Part shown: positions 23,272 through 30,830 of the stretch, piece after piece | How positions within the stretch are numbered: the first letter of the stretch is position 1 | How the letters are laid out: each line of letters opens with the position of its first letter | IMG/VR virus record: IMGVR_UViG_3300031772_000163 | Span: 1-32,978 of that record | Length of the DNA stretch: 32,978 nt | Reading direction: 5' to 3' (one strand) | From: a virus | Program-made: the position numbers and the translations under genes | Notes under the pieces: generated by a model | What the model was told of the DNA's origin: nothing | What the model saw: the letters and a program-made list of their open reading frames with translations, nothing else | The model's database searches: none

Positions 23272-23466
23272 ATGACGCAACAAAAGAACGAACATAATCA
23301 ACTATTATGCACCAAATGCCAAGCCGTGATGAAGAATTGGAAGCATGAAGACAACATAGACGATGATTGGTTCTGTCTATGCCGAACATGTAATCAGGGA
23401 ACCGAACTCTATATAAACTATGGACCTATAAATGACCCCCGCCCGACTGATAAGAAAAAGGTGTAA
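23272..23466 (+). CDS. Small zinc-ribbon protein
   Basis: The 64-residue protein has LCTKCQAVM and, about 20 residues later, CRTCNQGTEL, a typical short zinc ribbon, with an acidic spacer (HEDNIDDDW) between knuckles. Start ATG follows GAGGTAACT. It overlaps the following gene by 35 bases. Likely binds nucleic acid or a host protein. Confidence 0.6.
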   Translation: MTQQKNEHNQLLCTKCQAVMKNWKHEDNIDDDWFCLCRTCNQGTELYINYGPINDPRPTDKKKV

Positions 23467-23656
23467 CACATGTCGCGAAACAAAGACATATCTGGTAGCA
23501 TATCTACCATTCACCATAACCATATGTTCTACATGTCGAAGCAGGATAGTCATTCACGTCCCATTCGAAGATATCAACGGAGGTGAACATGAACAAAGTA
23601 AGGACGATACACTGCATGGACGATATAGCCTTGCGAACCATCATAAAGTTCGATGA
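23432..23656 (+). CDS. Second small zinc-ribbon protein
   Basis: The 74-residue frame has RCNTCRETKTYLVAYLPF and then ICSTCRSRIVIHV, again a CxxC pair. It overlaps the previous gene by 35 bases and the next by 68, and lacks an SD, so the exact boundaries are doubtful; the Cys pattern is the reason to keep it. Confidence 0.45.
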   Translation: MTPARLIRKRCNTCRETKTYLVAYLPFTITICSTCRSRIVIHVPFEDINGGEHEQSKDDTLHGRYSLANHHKVR

Positions 23657-23783
23657 AATCGACCATCTATCCATGGAAGCGACCGTATGGTCGTCAATCA
23701 TACACGATAATGATTACTTCCCGATAGTCGAGATATATCGCTTGAATGACGCCGTGACCATAATACTCCCCTTCCCGGAGTAG
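23589..23783 (+). CDS. 64-residue hypothetical protein
   Basis: Begins MNKVRTIHCMDDIALRTII and is mixed alpha/beta (DEIDHLSMEATVWSSII, FPIVEIYRLNDAVTIILPF). GGAGGTGAA (23579-23587) sets ATG 23589; an in-frame GTG six bases upstream is inside the SD. It is the best supported start in this stretch. No family recognised. Confidence 0.55.
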   Translation: MNKVRTIHCMDDIALRTIIKFDEIDHLSMEATVWSSIIHDNDYFPIVEIYRLNDAVTIILPFPE

Positions 23784-23785
23784 AC

Positions 23786-24052
23786 TTGAAGCATTACAAG
23801 ATGGTTGACGACTGCATAGTTCTACTGAACTATGTTGCCCAGCATCGGGAAGAACATCAAACATACTACAGACTATCGCCCATATTAGGTATCCCAGAAG
23901 CAACCTTAGCATATATTATCAATGAAGCAGACAAATACAAGCAACAATCATTATTATACGGGGTAGCACTAAGCGAAGGGTTCGATTATAAGATACTGCA
24001 TAAAAAAGGTCATTTCATCGATGTCATCAAGCACGGTTATAGCAGATATTAG
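23786..24052 (+). CDS. Winged-helix-like small protein with TTG start
   Basis: The 88-residue protein has DCIVLLNYVAQHREEHQT, then YYRLSPILGIPEATLAYII, then a possible wing (GFDYKILHKKGHFIDV), the order of a small winged helix. The TTG at 23786 is preceded by CGGAG at proper spacing; the first ATG (23801) has none, so TTG is preferred. Last gene before the next promoter. Likely a regulator. Confidence 0.5.
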   Translation: MKHYKMVDDCIVLLNYVAQHREEHQTYYRLSPILGIPEATLAYIINEADKYKQQSLLYGVALSEGFDYKILHKKGHFIDVIKHGYSRY

Positions 24053-24066
24053 TAGCACATATATAC
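24053..24066 (+). promoter_or_regulatory. TATA promoter P4 (TAGCACATATATAC copy 1)
   Basis: The 14-base sequence TAGCACATATATAC recurs identically at 24500. Here it is 17-30 bases before ATG 24083, so the transcript would be leaderless or nearly so. Confidence 0.6.
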
Positions 24067-24082
24067 AATTAAGGGTAATAAT

Positions 24083-24499
24083 ATGGTTTCTTCTGATATA
24101 CGTGATATATTACAGCGTTTGTCCGCTGCCGAGGCCCGTATCATAGAGATACATAACTGCTCCCAGGAGATAAAGGCCGACATCAAGGACTTGGAGGAGG
24201 CGAAGGCGGACTTGGCGGGGGTGACGGAATCGACCAAGTTGGCAAAAGAGGTCACGGATGTCAGACTGGCATCCATGAACGAATTCCGTGATTCGCTTAG
24301 GGACCAGCAAGCCAATTTTGTAGGCCGAACTGAGGCAATGACGCGCTGGCAGAGGTATGATGAAGATATTCGAACATTGCGTGAATCACGGGCAGAACTA
24401 CAGGGAAAGGCCAACCAATCACAAGTATTGATTGCTGAAATCATAGCAGTGGTCGGTACAGTTATATCGGTCATTACATTGTTCATACAGTTCGGTTAA
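24083..24499 (+). CDS. Coiled-coil protein with C-terminal membrane anchor (holin/XhlA-like candidate)
   Basis: The 138-residue protein has a long helical first part (RDILQRLSAAEARIIEIHN, IKADIKDLEEAKADL), a central FRDSLRDQQANFVGRTEAM, then EDIRTLRESRAELQGKANQ and one membrane segment at the end (IIAVVGTVISVITLFIQF). This order, with a RESRAxLxGKA motif before a terminal membrane helix, is widespread among phage proteins placed near lysis genes and resembles XhlA-type holin partners. Its own promoter and position before the fibre operon fit a late lysis role; that is inferred. Confidence 0.6.
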   Translation: MVSSDIRDILQRLSAAEARIIEIHNCSQEIKADIKDLEEAKADLAGVTESTKLAKEVTDVRLASMNEFRDSLRDQQANFVGRTEAMTRWQRYDEDIRTLRESRAELQGKANQSQVLIAEIIAVVGTVISVITLFIQFG

Positions 24500-24513
24500 T
24501 AGCACATATATAC
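24500..24513 (+). promoter_or_regulatory. TATA promoter P5 (TAGCACATATATAC copy 2), head of the late operon
   Basis: Identical to P4. The start codon is 42 bases downstream of its end, leaving a leader of about 20 bases with AAGGAGA. An imperfect hairpin (GAGGAGAAT/ATTCCCCTC, 24518-24536) lies at the predicted transcript start. No other convincing promoter lies between here and the end of the structural genes, so it may drive the late operon. Confidence 0.6.
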
Positions 24514-24555
24514 TGATGAGGAGAATTATTCCCCTCAATACAAGGAGACACAAGA

Positions 24556-25056
24556 ATGGTAGCAGTTGTAGAAATCTGTGAGTCCTATGACTCTGGTGGA
24601 GAGACTATTGAACACGACATTGCGAACTTGAATTTCGGTAGCATTGGTGCGCCAGAAATCGTAGTCGCAACCCATCCAATCACATGCGGAACTAATTCGT
24701 TCGTCAAATACATCCGTATGCACTGGACAAGCGGAACGGCTAACAAGCTGGACAACTTCCAGGTGTGGAAGTCGGCTGGAGCCTATAAGACCGAGGAAAC
24801 CATCCAATGTAATCTGGAGATTGCCGCATATACCGCAGAGACCTATGCGACCCCAGTGGCGACGACCTATACGCACAACGCTATGCCTACCTCAGACCCA
24901 GGCGCAGCGAACATCGGAATTGGCGGGGCATTAGCTGGTAACCTGGTCGCAGTTGGATACAGCGATTATATCAAGATGCAGTTGCAGACCACAGTCAACA
25001 CTGAAGCTGGAAACGCCAATCAGAAGACGTTCACCTTCCAGTATGACGAACAGTAA
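24556..25056 (+). CDS. Beta-sandwich virion protein (fibre- or head-associated)
   Basis: The 166-residue protein is Thr/Ala/Gly-rich and beta-dominated: ANLNFGSIGAPEIVVATHP, ITCGTNSFVKYIRMHW, NFQVWKSAGAYKTEE, YIKMQLQTTVNTEAGN. It has the best SD of this stretch (AAGGAGA) and codon use similar to the capsid gene, suggesting high expression. It probably is a virion surface or decoration protein; I know no named family. Confidence 0.6.
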   Translation: MVAVVEICESYDSGGETIEHDIANLNFGSIGAPEIVVATHPITCGTNSFVKYIRMHWTSGTANKLDNFQVWKSAGAYKTEETIQCNLEIAAYTAETYATPVATTYTHNAMPTSDPGAANIGIGGALAGNLVAVGYSDYIKMQLQTTVNTEAGNANQKTFTFQYDEQ

Positions 25057-25066
25057 GTTTAAAATA

Positions 25067-25087
25067 GTTGATTGCTGAGTAATCAAC
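25067..25087 (+). promoter_or_regulatory. Hairpin abutting a start codon
   Basis: GTTGATT-GCTGAGT-AATCAAC is a perfect 7-bp inverted repeat whose last base touches ATG 25088. No SD is visible. It may limit translation of the gene at 25088 or serve as a processing or protein-binding site. Confidence 0.5.
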
Positions 25088-25405
25088 ATGCAACACCATT
25101 CCTGGGTATTAATACAGCGTGATGAAGAAGTGCTTAGTGGAGTAGACGACTTTCCGCCCGAACTTGCTAAATTGAACTGCAAGGCGTTCATATTACGCTT
25201 ACCGGGCTTGATAAACGGCAATGTAGCCGGTTTAGCACCAGATATCGAAGTTGAGGTACCCATGGGATTTGAGTTAGTGTTCAAAAGACGCAACCAGATA
25301 CATGCCGGAGAGACTGAGCAGTATCAAAGTTGGAAGTATGTCATCGGTATCAAGCCGTTGACGCAAGAAAAGGAACAATGCGAACATGACGGACGCTCAC
25401 CTTGA
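25088..25405 (+). CDS. Hypothetical protein before fibre genes
   Basis: The 105-residue protein (MQHHSWVLIQRDEEVLSGV and onward) looks beta-rich with FILRLPGLINGNVAG, IEVEVPMGFELVFKRRN and YQSWKYVIGIKPL. It overlaps the next gene by 20 bases. It may be a fibre-attachment or baseplate adaptor because of its position, but no family is recognised. The upstream hairpin suggests controlled expression. Confidence 0.5.
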   Translation: MQHHSWVLIQRDEEVLSGVDDFPPELAKLNCKAFILRLPGLINGNVAGLAPDIEVEVPMGFELVFKRRNQIHAGETEQYQSWKYVIGIKPLTQEKEQCEHDGRSP

Positions 25406-26075
25406 TTATGATGGATGGGAGTGGCATTATGATACCGCCGCTCCCGAAGTGCTTACACATGTAGTTCAGACCGGGTCGAATACAGACTTGCTTCTCCCAG
25501 CATCATTAGATGAATCTACGCCGCTAACTACCATAGCGGATTATGCTTTTAGGAACAACACGGTAATCACTTCAGTCATCTTTCAGAATACTGTTACCGA
25601 TATGGGAATATCCGCTTTTGATGGGTGTTCCGAACTTATCGAAGCATTTCTCCCGGAAAACATCACTACCATAGGGGATTATACCTTTTCTTCATGCTTC
25701 AAACTATATAGAGTTGATATTCCAGGAGTGACGTCTATTGGACCGGGAGCGTTTCAATACTGTAAAGCCTTGGTTAGCGTGACACTCCCCAGCACGTTAA
25801 AGACATTAGCCCATAGAGTATATCAATATTGTTCTTCTTTGACCGACGTGACAATAACAAGCGAACTAACAGATATAGGATATGCAGCATTCGCTGACTG
25901 CCCACTACTCACTGATATATTATTCTTCGGCTTGGTAGCACCAACCAAAGTTGCGGATGAATGGGAGTTCAACAACGCTGTCACTATCAAAGGACATGCT
26001 TATACTACCAGTAACTTCCCCCCTCCAGATGATGCTTTCTATGGTCTGACGATGGGGGACGCTCTGAGGGAGTGA
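25386..26075 (+). CDS. Shaftless LRR (BspA/LRR_5) fibre-head protein
   Basis: The 229-residue protein has the N-terminal anchor shared by the fibres (DAHLDYDGWEWHYDT) followed by about six LRR_5 repeats of ~23 residues: IADYAFRNNTVITSV, GISAFDGCSELIEA, IGDYTFSSCFKLYRV, IGPGAFQYCKALVSV and IGYAAFADCPLLTDI. The cap reads IKGHAYTTSNFPPPDDAF. Unlike its two paralogs it stops at the cap instead of running into shaft repeats. LRR_5 domains are found in adhesins such as BspA. Likely a receptor-binding or fibre-tip piece. Confidence 0.72.
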   Translation: MTDAHLDYDGWEWHYDTAAPEVLTHVVQTGSNTDLLLPASLDESTPLTTIADYAFRNNTVITSVIFQNTVTDMGISAFDGCSELIEAFLPENITTIGDYTFSSCFKLYRVDIPGVTSIGPGAFQYCKALVSVTLPSTLKTLAHRVYQYCSSLTDVTITSELTDIGYAAFADCPLLTDILFFGLVAPTKVADEWEFNNAVTIKGHAYTTSNFPPPDDAFYGLTMGDALRE

Positions 26076-26079
26076 CCGA

Positions 26080-28716
26080 ATGGTCGCTTCCCCATTCGCA
26101 GTCGGTTATTATGCCGATGTATTTAGTTCACCAGAATCATGTCAGACCTCAGACGGAACTATACACGCAATAACCGTAAATCGTTATTATCATTCACACG
26201 ATAATGGTGTAACTTGGGATGCGGGAGTAGTTCTTGGAACCAGTGTTACAGGAACACAGTCATCAATAGCATGTGATTCATCCGATAATCTACATTTTTG
26301 TTATACGGCAACTGGTTCAACCTCTGGATACTATAAGAAAGGAACTGTAAATAAATCAGGTTCTCCCTGGACATGGACGTTGGGTGGGGCAGATGTAGCA
26401 ATCGATACAACGGGAGGGAGACATTGGGATGCTCAGTGTTTGGTTGATAGTGTAGACACCGTTCATGCTATTTATTATGTAGATACTACTACTGGACATT
26501 GGTTACATTCGCATGATGGAGGTTCTACATGGTCAACTGCCGTTAATGGAATTGCCGGCGCAAGTAATGCGACTATAAGACCATGTGTAGATTCGGCCAA
26601 TAATATATATTTTGCCGCTCAAATAGCAGGTGGAGCGGCAACCATACGAAAGGCAACATATACTGCAGGTTCTCCACCGACGTGGGCAATAGGTTCACCA
26701 ACTACTGTAGCCGCAGCATCCAATAAGATGTCTATTAGATGCTTACCCGATGACCGATTGGTTGTTACTTATGGTGCAACTACATCAACATCATATGTAA
26801 GACGTTCTACTAATGTTCGTGATATAACCGCATGGGATACAACATATCAATTAGAAAGCAGTGGAACCGGAGTACAGGGTGTTTGGACAGTGGTCTATGA
26901 TACCGCGTCAAGATGGAGGGTCTATTATCCATCTACTGCACTTCATGCCAGTTATGATATTTTCTATAAAGAAACAAATGATAGTGGAGCATCGTTTGGT
27001 AGTAGAGTGGCAGTAACTAACGACACCAAGACAAACGCGGCGGTCCATGAAAGTCAAAAACGTTATGGAAGCAATTATCATTTAATTTATCGGTCATATC
27101 CATCAAGCGTATATCAACATAATTATATTATGTTACGCTTCGGGGCTACTATAGATAAGACCAGTGATGCTAATTTTTTAAATATAACAAAAATAAAGAC
27201 CATACTGTCCGATAGCCGATTCAAATCAACCACAACCGATACCATCTTATCAGACTCAGTCTTCCAACCCATACCCAAGACCATACTATCCGATACACGA
27301 TTCAAATCAACCACAACCGATACCGTACTATCCGATAGTCGATACTTCAAACCATCCAATACCAAGACCATTCTATCCGCTTCCAGATACTTCAAACCTT
27401 CTAATACCAATACCCTTCTATCCGATTCCGTCATTCAACCACTCCCAAAGACAATCCTGTCAAATACAAGGTTCTTCAAGCCAGATAATATATTAACCAT
27501 TCTATCAGATTCCAAAGTTCAACCCCCTCCAATAGAGGTTCTATCAGATAGTCGGTTCTTTAAACCAGACAACATCATTACTATATTATCCAATAATATA
27601 ATCCAACCGCTACCTATCAATATATTATCTAATAGCCGCTATTTCAAATCAGATAATACCTTGACCCTGTTATCCGATGCTATAATCCAACCACTACCAA
27701 TTAATATATCATCCGATGCGCGGTTCTTTAAATCGGATAATGTTCTAACGATTACATCCGATTCAGTCTTTCAACCACTACCTAAAACTATAATATCAGA
27801 TAGTATATTTTTCAAACCAGATAATATAATAGACGTATTATCAGATGCCAAATTTATTAAAACCAATATAGATATAACATCCGACGCTAAATTCATACGG
27901 ATAATATCTATAGACCTATTATCCGATACAATCTTCTTTGGTACATATTCATTATATGAAACTTCCGATGTTAGATTATTCAAGCCGGATAATATATTAA
28001 CTATTCTGTCAGATGTTCATATTAATCCCGTGCCAGTAGATATATACATTCAATCAGATAGTAGATTCTTCACGCCGTCAAATGACATATTCATATTATC
28101 AGACGCTGTCATTCAACCACTCCCGATAGATATACAATCAGACAGTCGCTATTTCAAACCAGATAACGTTCTAACTATAACATCTGACGCCATAATTCAG
28201 CCCTTACCAATTGACCTATTATCCGATAGTATATACTTTAAGCCAGACAACGTCATTACCGTATCATCCGATTCCGTCATTCAACCACTCCCAATTGACC
28301 TAACATCCGATAGCCGGTTCAAACTGACCATAACCGATACCGTACTATCCGATTCAGTCTTCCAACCGCTATCTAAGACCATATTATCCGATACCAGGTT
28401 CTTCAAACCTTCTAATATCAATACCCTTCTATCCGACTCAGTCTTCCAACCACTCCCAATTGACCTATTATCCGACTCAAGATATTATAAATTAGGTAAT
28501 ATAATCACCGTCTTATCTGATGCTTATTTCATTCGGTATGGTGTAATGACCAAGATATCAGACAGCAGGTTTATCAATACATACCCCGTATACAAATTAT
28601 CTGATGCTCACTTCAATCCCGTGCCAGTAGATAAGACTAAGATTTCTGATGCTAAGTTCATTCATTTGCCAGTGGGAGACACACTACCAGCAACAAACAT
28701 AGGAGATGATATCTAA
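26080..28716 (+). CDS. Giant fibre: BNR-like propeller plus SDSRF-repeat shaft
   Basis: The 878-residue protein begins with a beta-propeller (about 1-355) containing Asp-box motifs SHDNGVTWDAG, SHDGGSTWSTA and TNDSGASFGS, as in sialidases and other sugar-binding or hydrolysing propellers. From residue ~360 to ~865 it is only shaft: about 36 units, many alternating between a long form (ILSDSRFFKPDNxxT, 15 residues) and a short form (LSDSVIQPLPI, 13 residues). It ends PATNIGDDI, like the next fibre. No sialidase catalytic set is recognised, so glycan binding is as likely as cleavage. It lacks the HLDxDGWEWHYD anchor and starts four bases after the LRR gene. Confidence 0.72.
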   Translation: MVASPFAVGYYADVFSSPESCQTSDGTIHAITVNRYYHSHDNGVTWDAGVVLGTSVTGTQSSIACDSSDNLHFCYTATGSTSGYYKKGTVNKSGSPWTWTLGGADVAIDTTGGRHWDAQCLVDSVDTVHAIYYVDTTTGHWLHSHDGGSTWSTAVNGIAGASNATIRPCVDSANNIYFAAQIAGGAATIRKATYTAGSPPTWAIGSPTTVAAASNKMSIRCLPDDRLVVTYGATTSTSYVRRSTNVRDITAWDTTYQLESSGTGVQGVWTVVYDTASRWRVYYPSTALHASYDIFYKETNDSGASFGSRVAVTNDTKTNAAVHESQKRYGSNYHLIYRSYPSSVYQHNYIMLRFGATIDKTSDANFLNITKIKTILSDSRFKSTTTDTILSDSVFQPIPKTILSDTRFKSTTTDTVLSDSRYFKPSNTKTILSASRYFKPSNTNTLLSDSVIQPLPKTILSNTRFFKPDNILTILSDSKVQPPPIEVLSDSRFFKPDNIITILSNNIIQPLPINILSNSRYFKSDNTLTLLSDAIIQPLPINISSDARFFKSDNVLTITSDSVFQPLPKTIISDSIFFKPDNIIDVLSDAKFIKTNIDITSDAKFIRIISIDLLSDTIFFGTYSLYETSDVRLFKPDNILTILSDVHINPVPVDIYIQSDSRFFTPSNDIFILSDAVIQPLPIDIQSDSRYFKPDNVLTITSDAIIQPLPIDLLSDSIYFKPDNVITVSSDSVIQPLPIDLTSDSRFKLTITDTVLSDSVFQPLSKTILSDTRFFKPSNINTLLSDSVFQPLPIDLLSDSRYYKLGNIITVLSDAYFIRYGVMTKISDSRFINTYPVYKLSDAHFNPVPVDKTKISDAKFIHLPVGDTLPATNIGDDI
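27160..28660 (+). repeat. SDSRF shaft repeat array (about 36 units, ~42 bp)
   Basis: Coding repeat of 13-15 codons, DNA form close to ATACTATCCGATAGTCGATT. Long (FFKPDN) and short (VIQPLP) units alternate. Similar arrays occur at 349-1110, 1381-1850, 30027-30182, 30456-30770 and 11198-11355. Confidence 0.75.
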
Positions 28717-30830
28717 TGGCTGATAATCATTTAGATAGTGGCGGGTGGGAGTGGCACTTCGATGATACCAACAATGCCACTAAAGCCATACTGACCAGGG
28801 TTGTTAGGGTAGGAACAGCGTCTACGGAAGTCAATATACCAGCGCAGTTATTCTCAGGCATTAATCTACTTACCATTGGTGCAGGTTGCTTTAATGATAC
28901 CGAAGGACGTAAGATTACTAAAGTATTATCAATGCCTTCCACCGTTACCAGTATAGGAGATTATGCGTTCTATGGTCTGACGTTGATGACCGACGTTGTC
29001 ATAGGAAGCGGAGTTATTACTATTGGAAATCAATCTTTTGATAGTTGTTATAAATTAACAACCTTTACTTTACCAGATAGTGTTGTTTCGATGGGGTCAT
29101 GGCCGTTCCAGAACTGTATTATTTTAACCACGGTCAATATTGGAGTGGGATTTACAACTTTAACGATATCTCCAGATAATCGTCCATTTGCTAACTGTCC
29201 TAAATTAAGTGATATAAACGTAGCCGCAGGTAATATCACCTTCGCAAGTATAGATGGAGTAATGTATAATAAACTCTTTACCACATTAATTAAATGTCCA
29301 GTAGATAATGTCAGAACCACATACACAATTCCAAACAGTGTCACAGCAATTGGTGCGATATCATTCTATAAGTGTATCAAACTTACTGAAATTATCATGG
29401 GAACGGGGGTTGTAACAGTAGACTGGTGGGCTTTTGCGAACTGTGAGGCTATTACTTCACTTTCTTATCCCAATAGCGTAACAACCATTGGAACGTCGGC
29501 AAATTGTGCCAAACTTGCATCTATACATCTTGGTAATAGTGTATCCACTATTGCGGCAGACTGGGTTCTTAACTGTCCTTTATTAGCATCCATTACCGTT
29601 GATGCTGGAAACACAACGTTCCGTGATATATCCGGCGTCCTTTATAACAAGGCCGTCACTATGATAGTAAGTGTTCCATGCGCCAAGACCGGGACATATG
29701 TCATAGCTAACACGGTTACAAGGATTTACAATTCAGCATTCCTTACCACCAAACTATCGAGCATCGTAGTACCTGCAGTCACTACCATCGATGATTGGGC
29801 ATTTAATACCAGCTATCTACTTACATCAATCGTGTGGTTAGGACATGATGTTCCAACATCAATCGGAACTGGTATCTTTCAGGGAGTTCCACTTACATGT
29901 AGGGGCCACGCCTATTCTGATTCTCACTTCCCAGCACCGGGTAATGTGTTCCCAGTAGGGCAGTCTCAGGGTTCAAATGGTATATTGATGGGGGTAGTTA
30001 TAACCCTCAACTCTAAAACCATTCTATCCGATAGTCGATTTAGTCCCCCACCCATTGCCAAAACTATTCAATCAGACAGTAGGTTCTTCAAACTTAATAA
30101 TACATTGACCACTCTATCCGATAGTAAATTTAAATCAATATTTACTAAGACTATTCTGTCCGATACTAAATTCAAAATTCAGACCTCCCATGCTACATTG
30201 AACGCTGAGATAACCGATATCGGAGGAGACCTTTGCGACGAACGCGGGTTCGATTGGGGATATGCTTCTGGTATATATACATATACGTGGACGGAGACCG
30301 GGAGTTATGACGTTGGGACGTTCAGTCATGTAACGACTGAATTAACTCAAGGAGCCACCATATACTTCAGGGGCAAAGCCCACAATAAGGCGGGATGGGA
30401 GTATTTCGATGAAGAAAGTTTCTATCTACCCCTGGCCAAAAGAAAGACAATATTATCAGATACTATATTCATTAATAACTGTAGTAAGACAATATTATCC
30501 GATAGTATATTCAAATTAACAATCACCGATACCATTCTATCCGACTCAAGATATTTCAAAATAGGAAACGTTAAGACCATACTATCAGCTTCCAGGTTCT
30601 TTAAGCCTGATAATATAGAGACGGTTCTATCCACTTCAAGATTCAAACAAAGTTTCAGTGAAACAAAGACCTCCGACGCTCAATTAAAATTAAATAAAAA
30701 TATAAATAAATTATCAGACGCACATTTCGACCCCAATCCATATTCTAAACAAAAAACATCCGATGGTCATTTTATCTATTATCCAACAGTTACCACTCAA
30801 CCAGCAACTAATATAGGGGAGGATATCTAA
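28716..30830 (+). CDS. Fibre: LRR head, SDSRF-repeat shaft with Fn3-like insert
   Basis: The 704-residue protein begins DNHLDSGGWEWHFDD, then LRR_5 repeats to about residue 390 (IGDYAFYGLTLMTDV, IGNQSFDSCYKLTTF, IGAISFYKCIKLTEI, with two spacer segments of the type GVMYNK/GVLYNK). The cap CRGHAYSDSHFPAPGN follows. The shaft has four repeats, an Fn3-like domain at 30183-30430 (CDERGFDWGYASG, YFRGKAHNKAGW) and eight more. The C-terminus is PATNIGEDI, nearly identical to the upstream fibre. TAATG overlaps join it to both neighbours. Likely receptor-binding fibre; parts of the LRR region are more AT-rich than flanking DNA. Confidence 0.78.
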   Translation: MADNHLDSGGWEWHFDDTNNATKAILTRVVRVGTASTEVNIPAQLFSGINLLTIGAGCFNDTEGRKITKVLSMPSTVTSIGDYAFYGLTLMTDVVIGSGVITIGNQSFDSCYKLTTFTLPDSVVSMGSWPFQNCIILTTVNIGVGFTTLTISPDNRPFANCPKLSDINVAAGNITFASIDGVMYNKLFTTLIKCPVDNVRTTYTIPNSVTAIGAISFYKCIKLTEIIMGTGVVTVDWWAFANCEAITSLSYPNSVTTIGTSANCAKLASIHLGNSVSTIAADWVLNCPLLASITVDAGNTTFRDISGVLYNKAVTMIVSVPCAKTGTYVIANTVTRIYNSAFLTTKLSSIVVPAVTTIDDWAFNTSYLLTSIVWLGHDVPTSIGTGIFQGVPLTCRGHAYSDSHFPAPGNVFPVGQSQGSNGILMGVVITLNSKTILSDSRFSPPPIAKTIQSDSRFFKLNNTLTTLSDSKFKSIFTKTILSDTKFKIQTSHATLNAEITDIGGDLCDERGFDWGYASGIYTYTWTETGSYDVGTFSHVTTELTQGATIYFRGKAHNKAGWEYFDEESFYLPLAKRKTILSDTIFINNCSKTILSDSIFKLTITDTILSDSRYFKIGNVKTILSASRFFKPDNIETVLSTSRFKQSFSETKTSDAQLKLNKNINKLSDAHFDPNPYSKQKTSDGHFIYYPTVTTQPATNIGEDI

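Noticed and set aside
27160-28660. CRISPR-like array (about 42-bp repeats)
   Set aside because: Units are degenerate, in frame with a long protein and differ within the repeat; no constant repeats with unique spacers.
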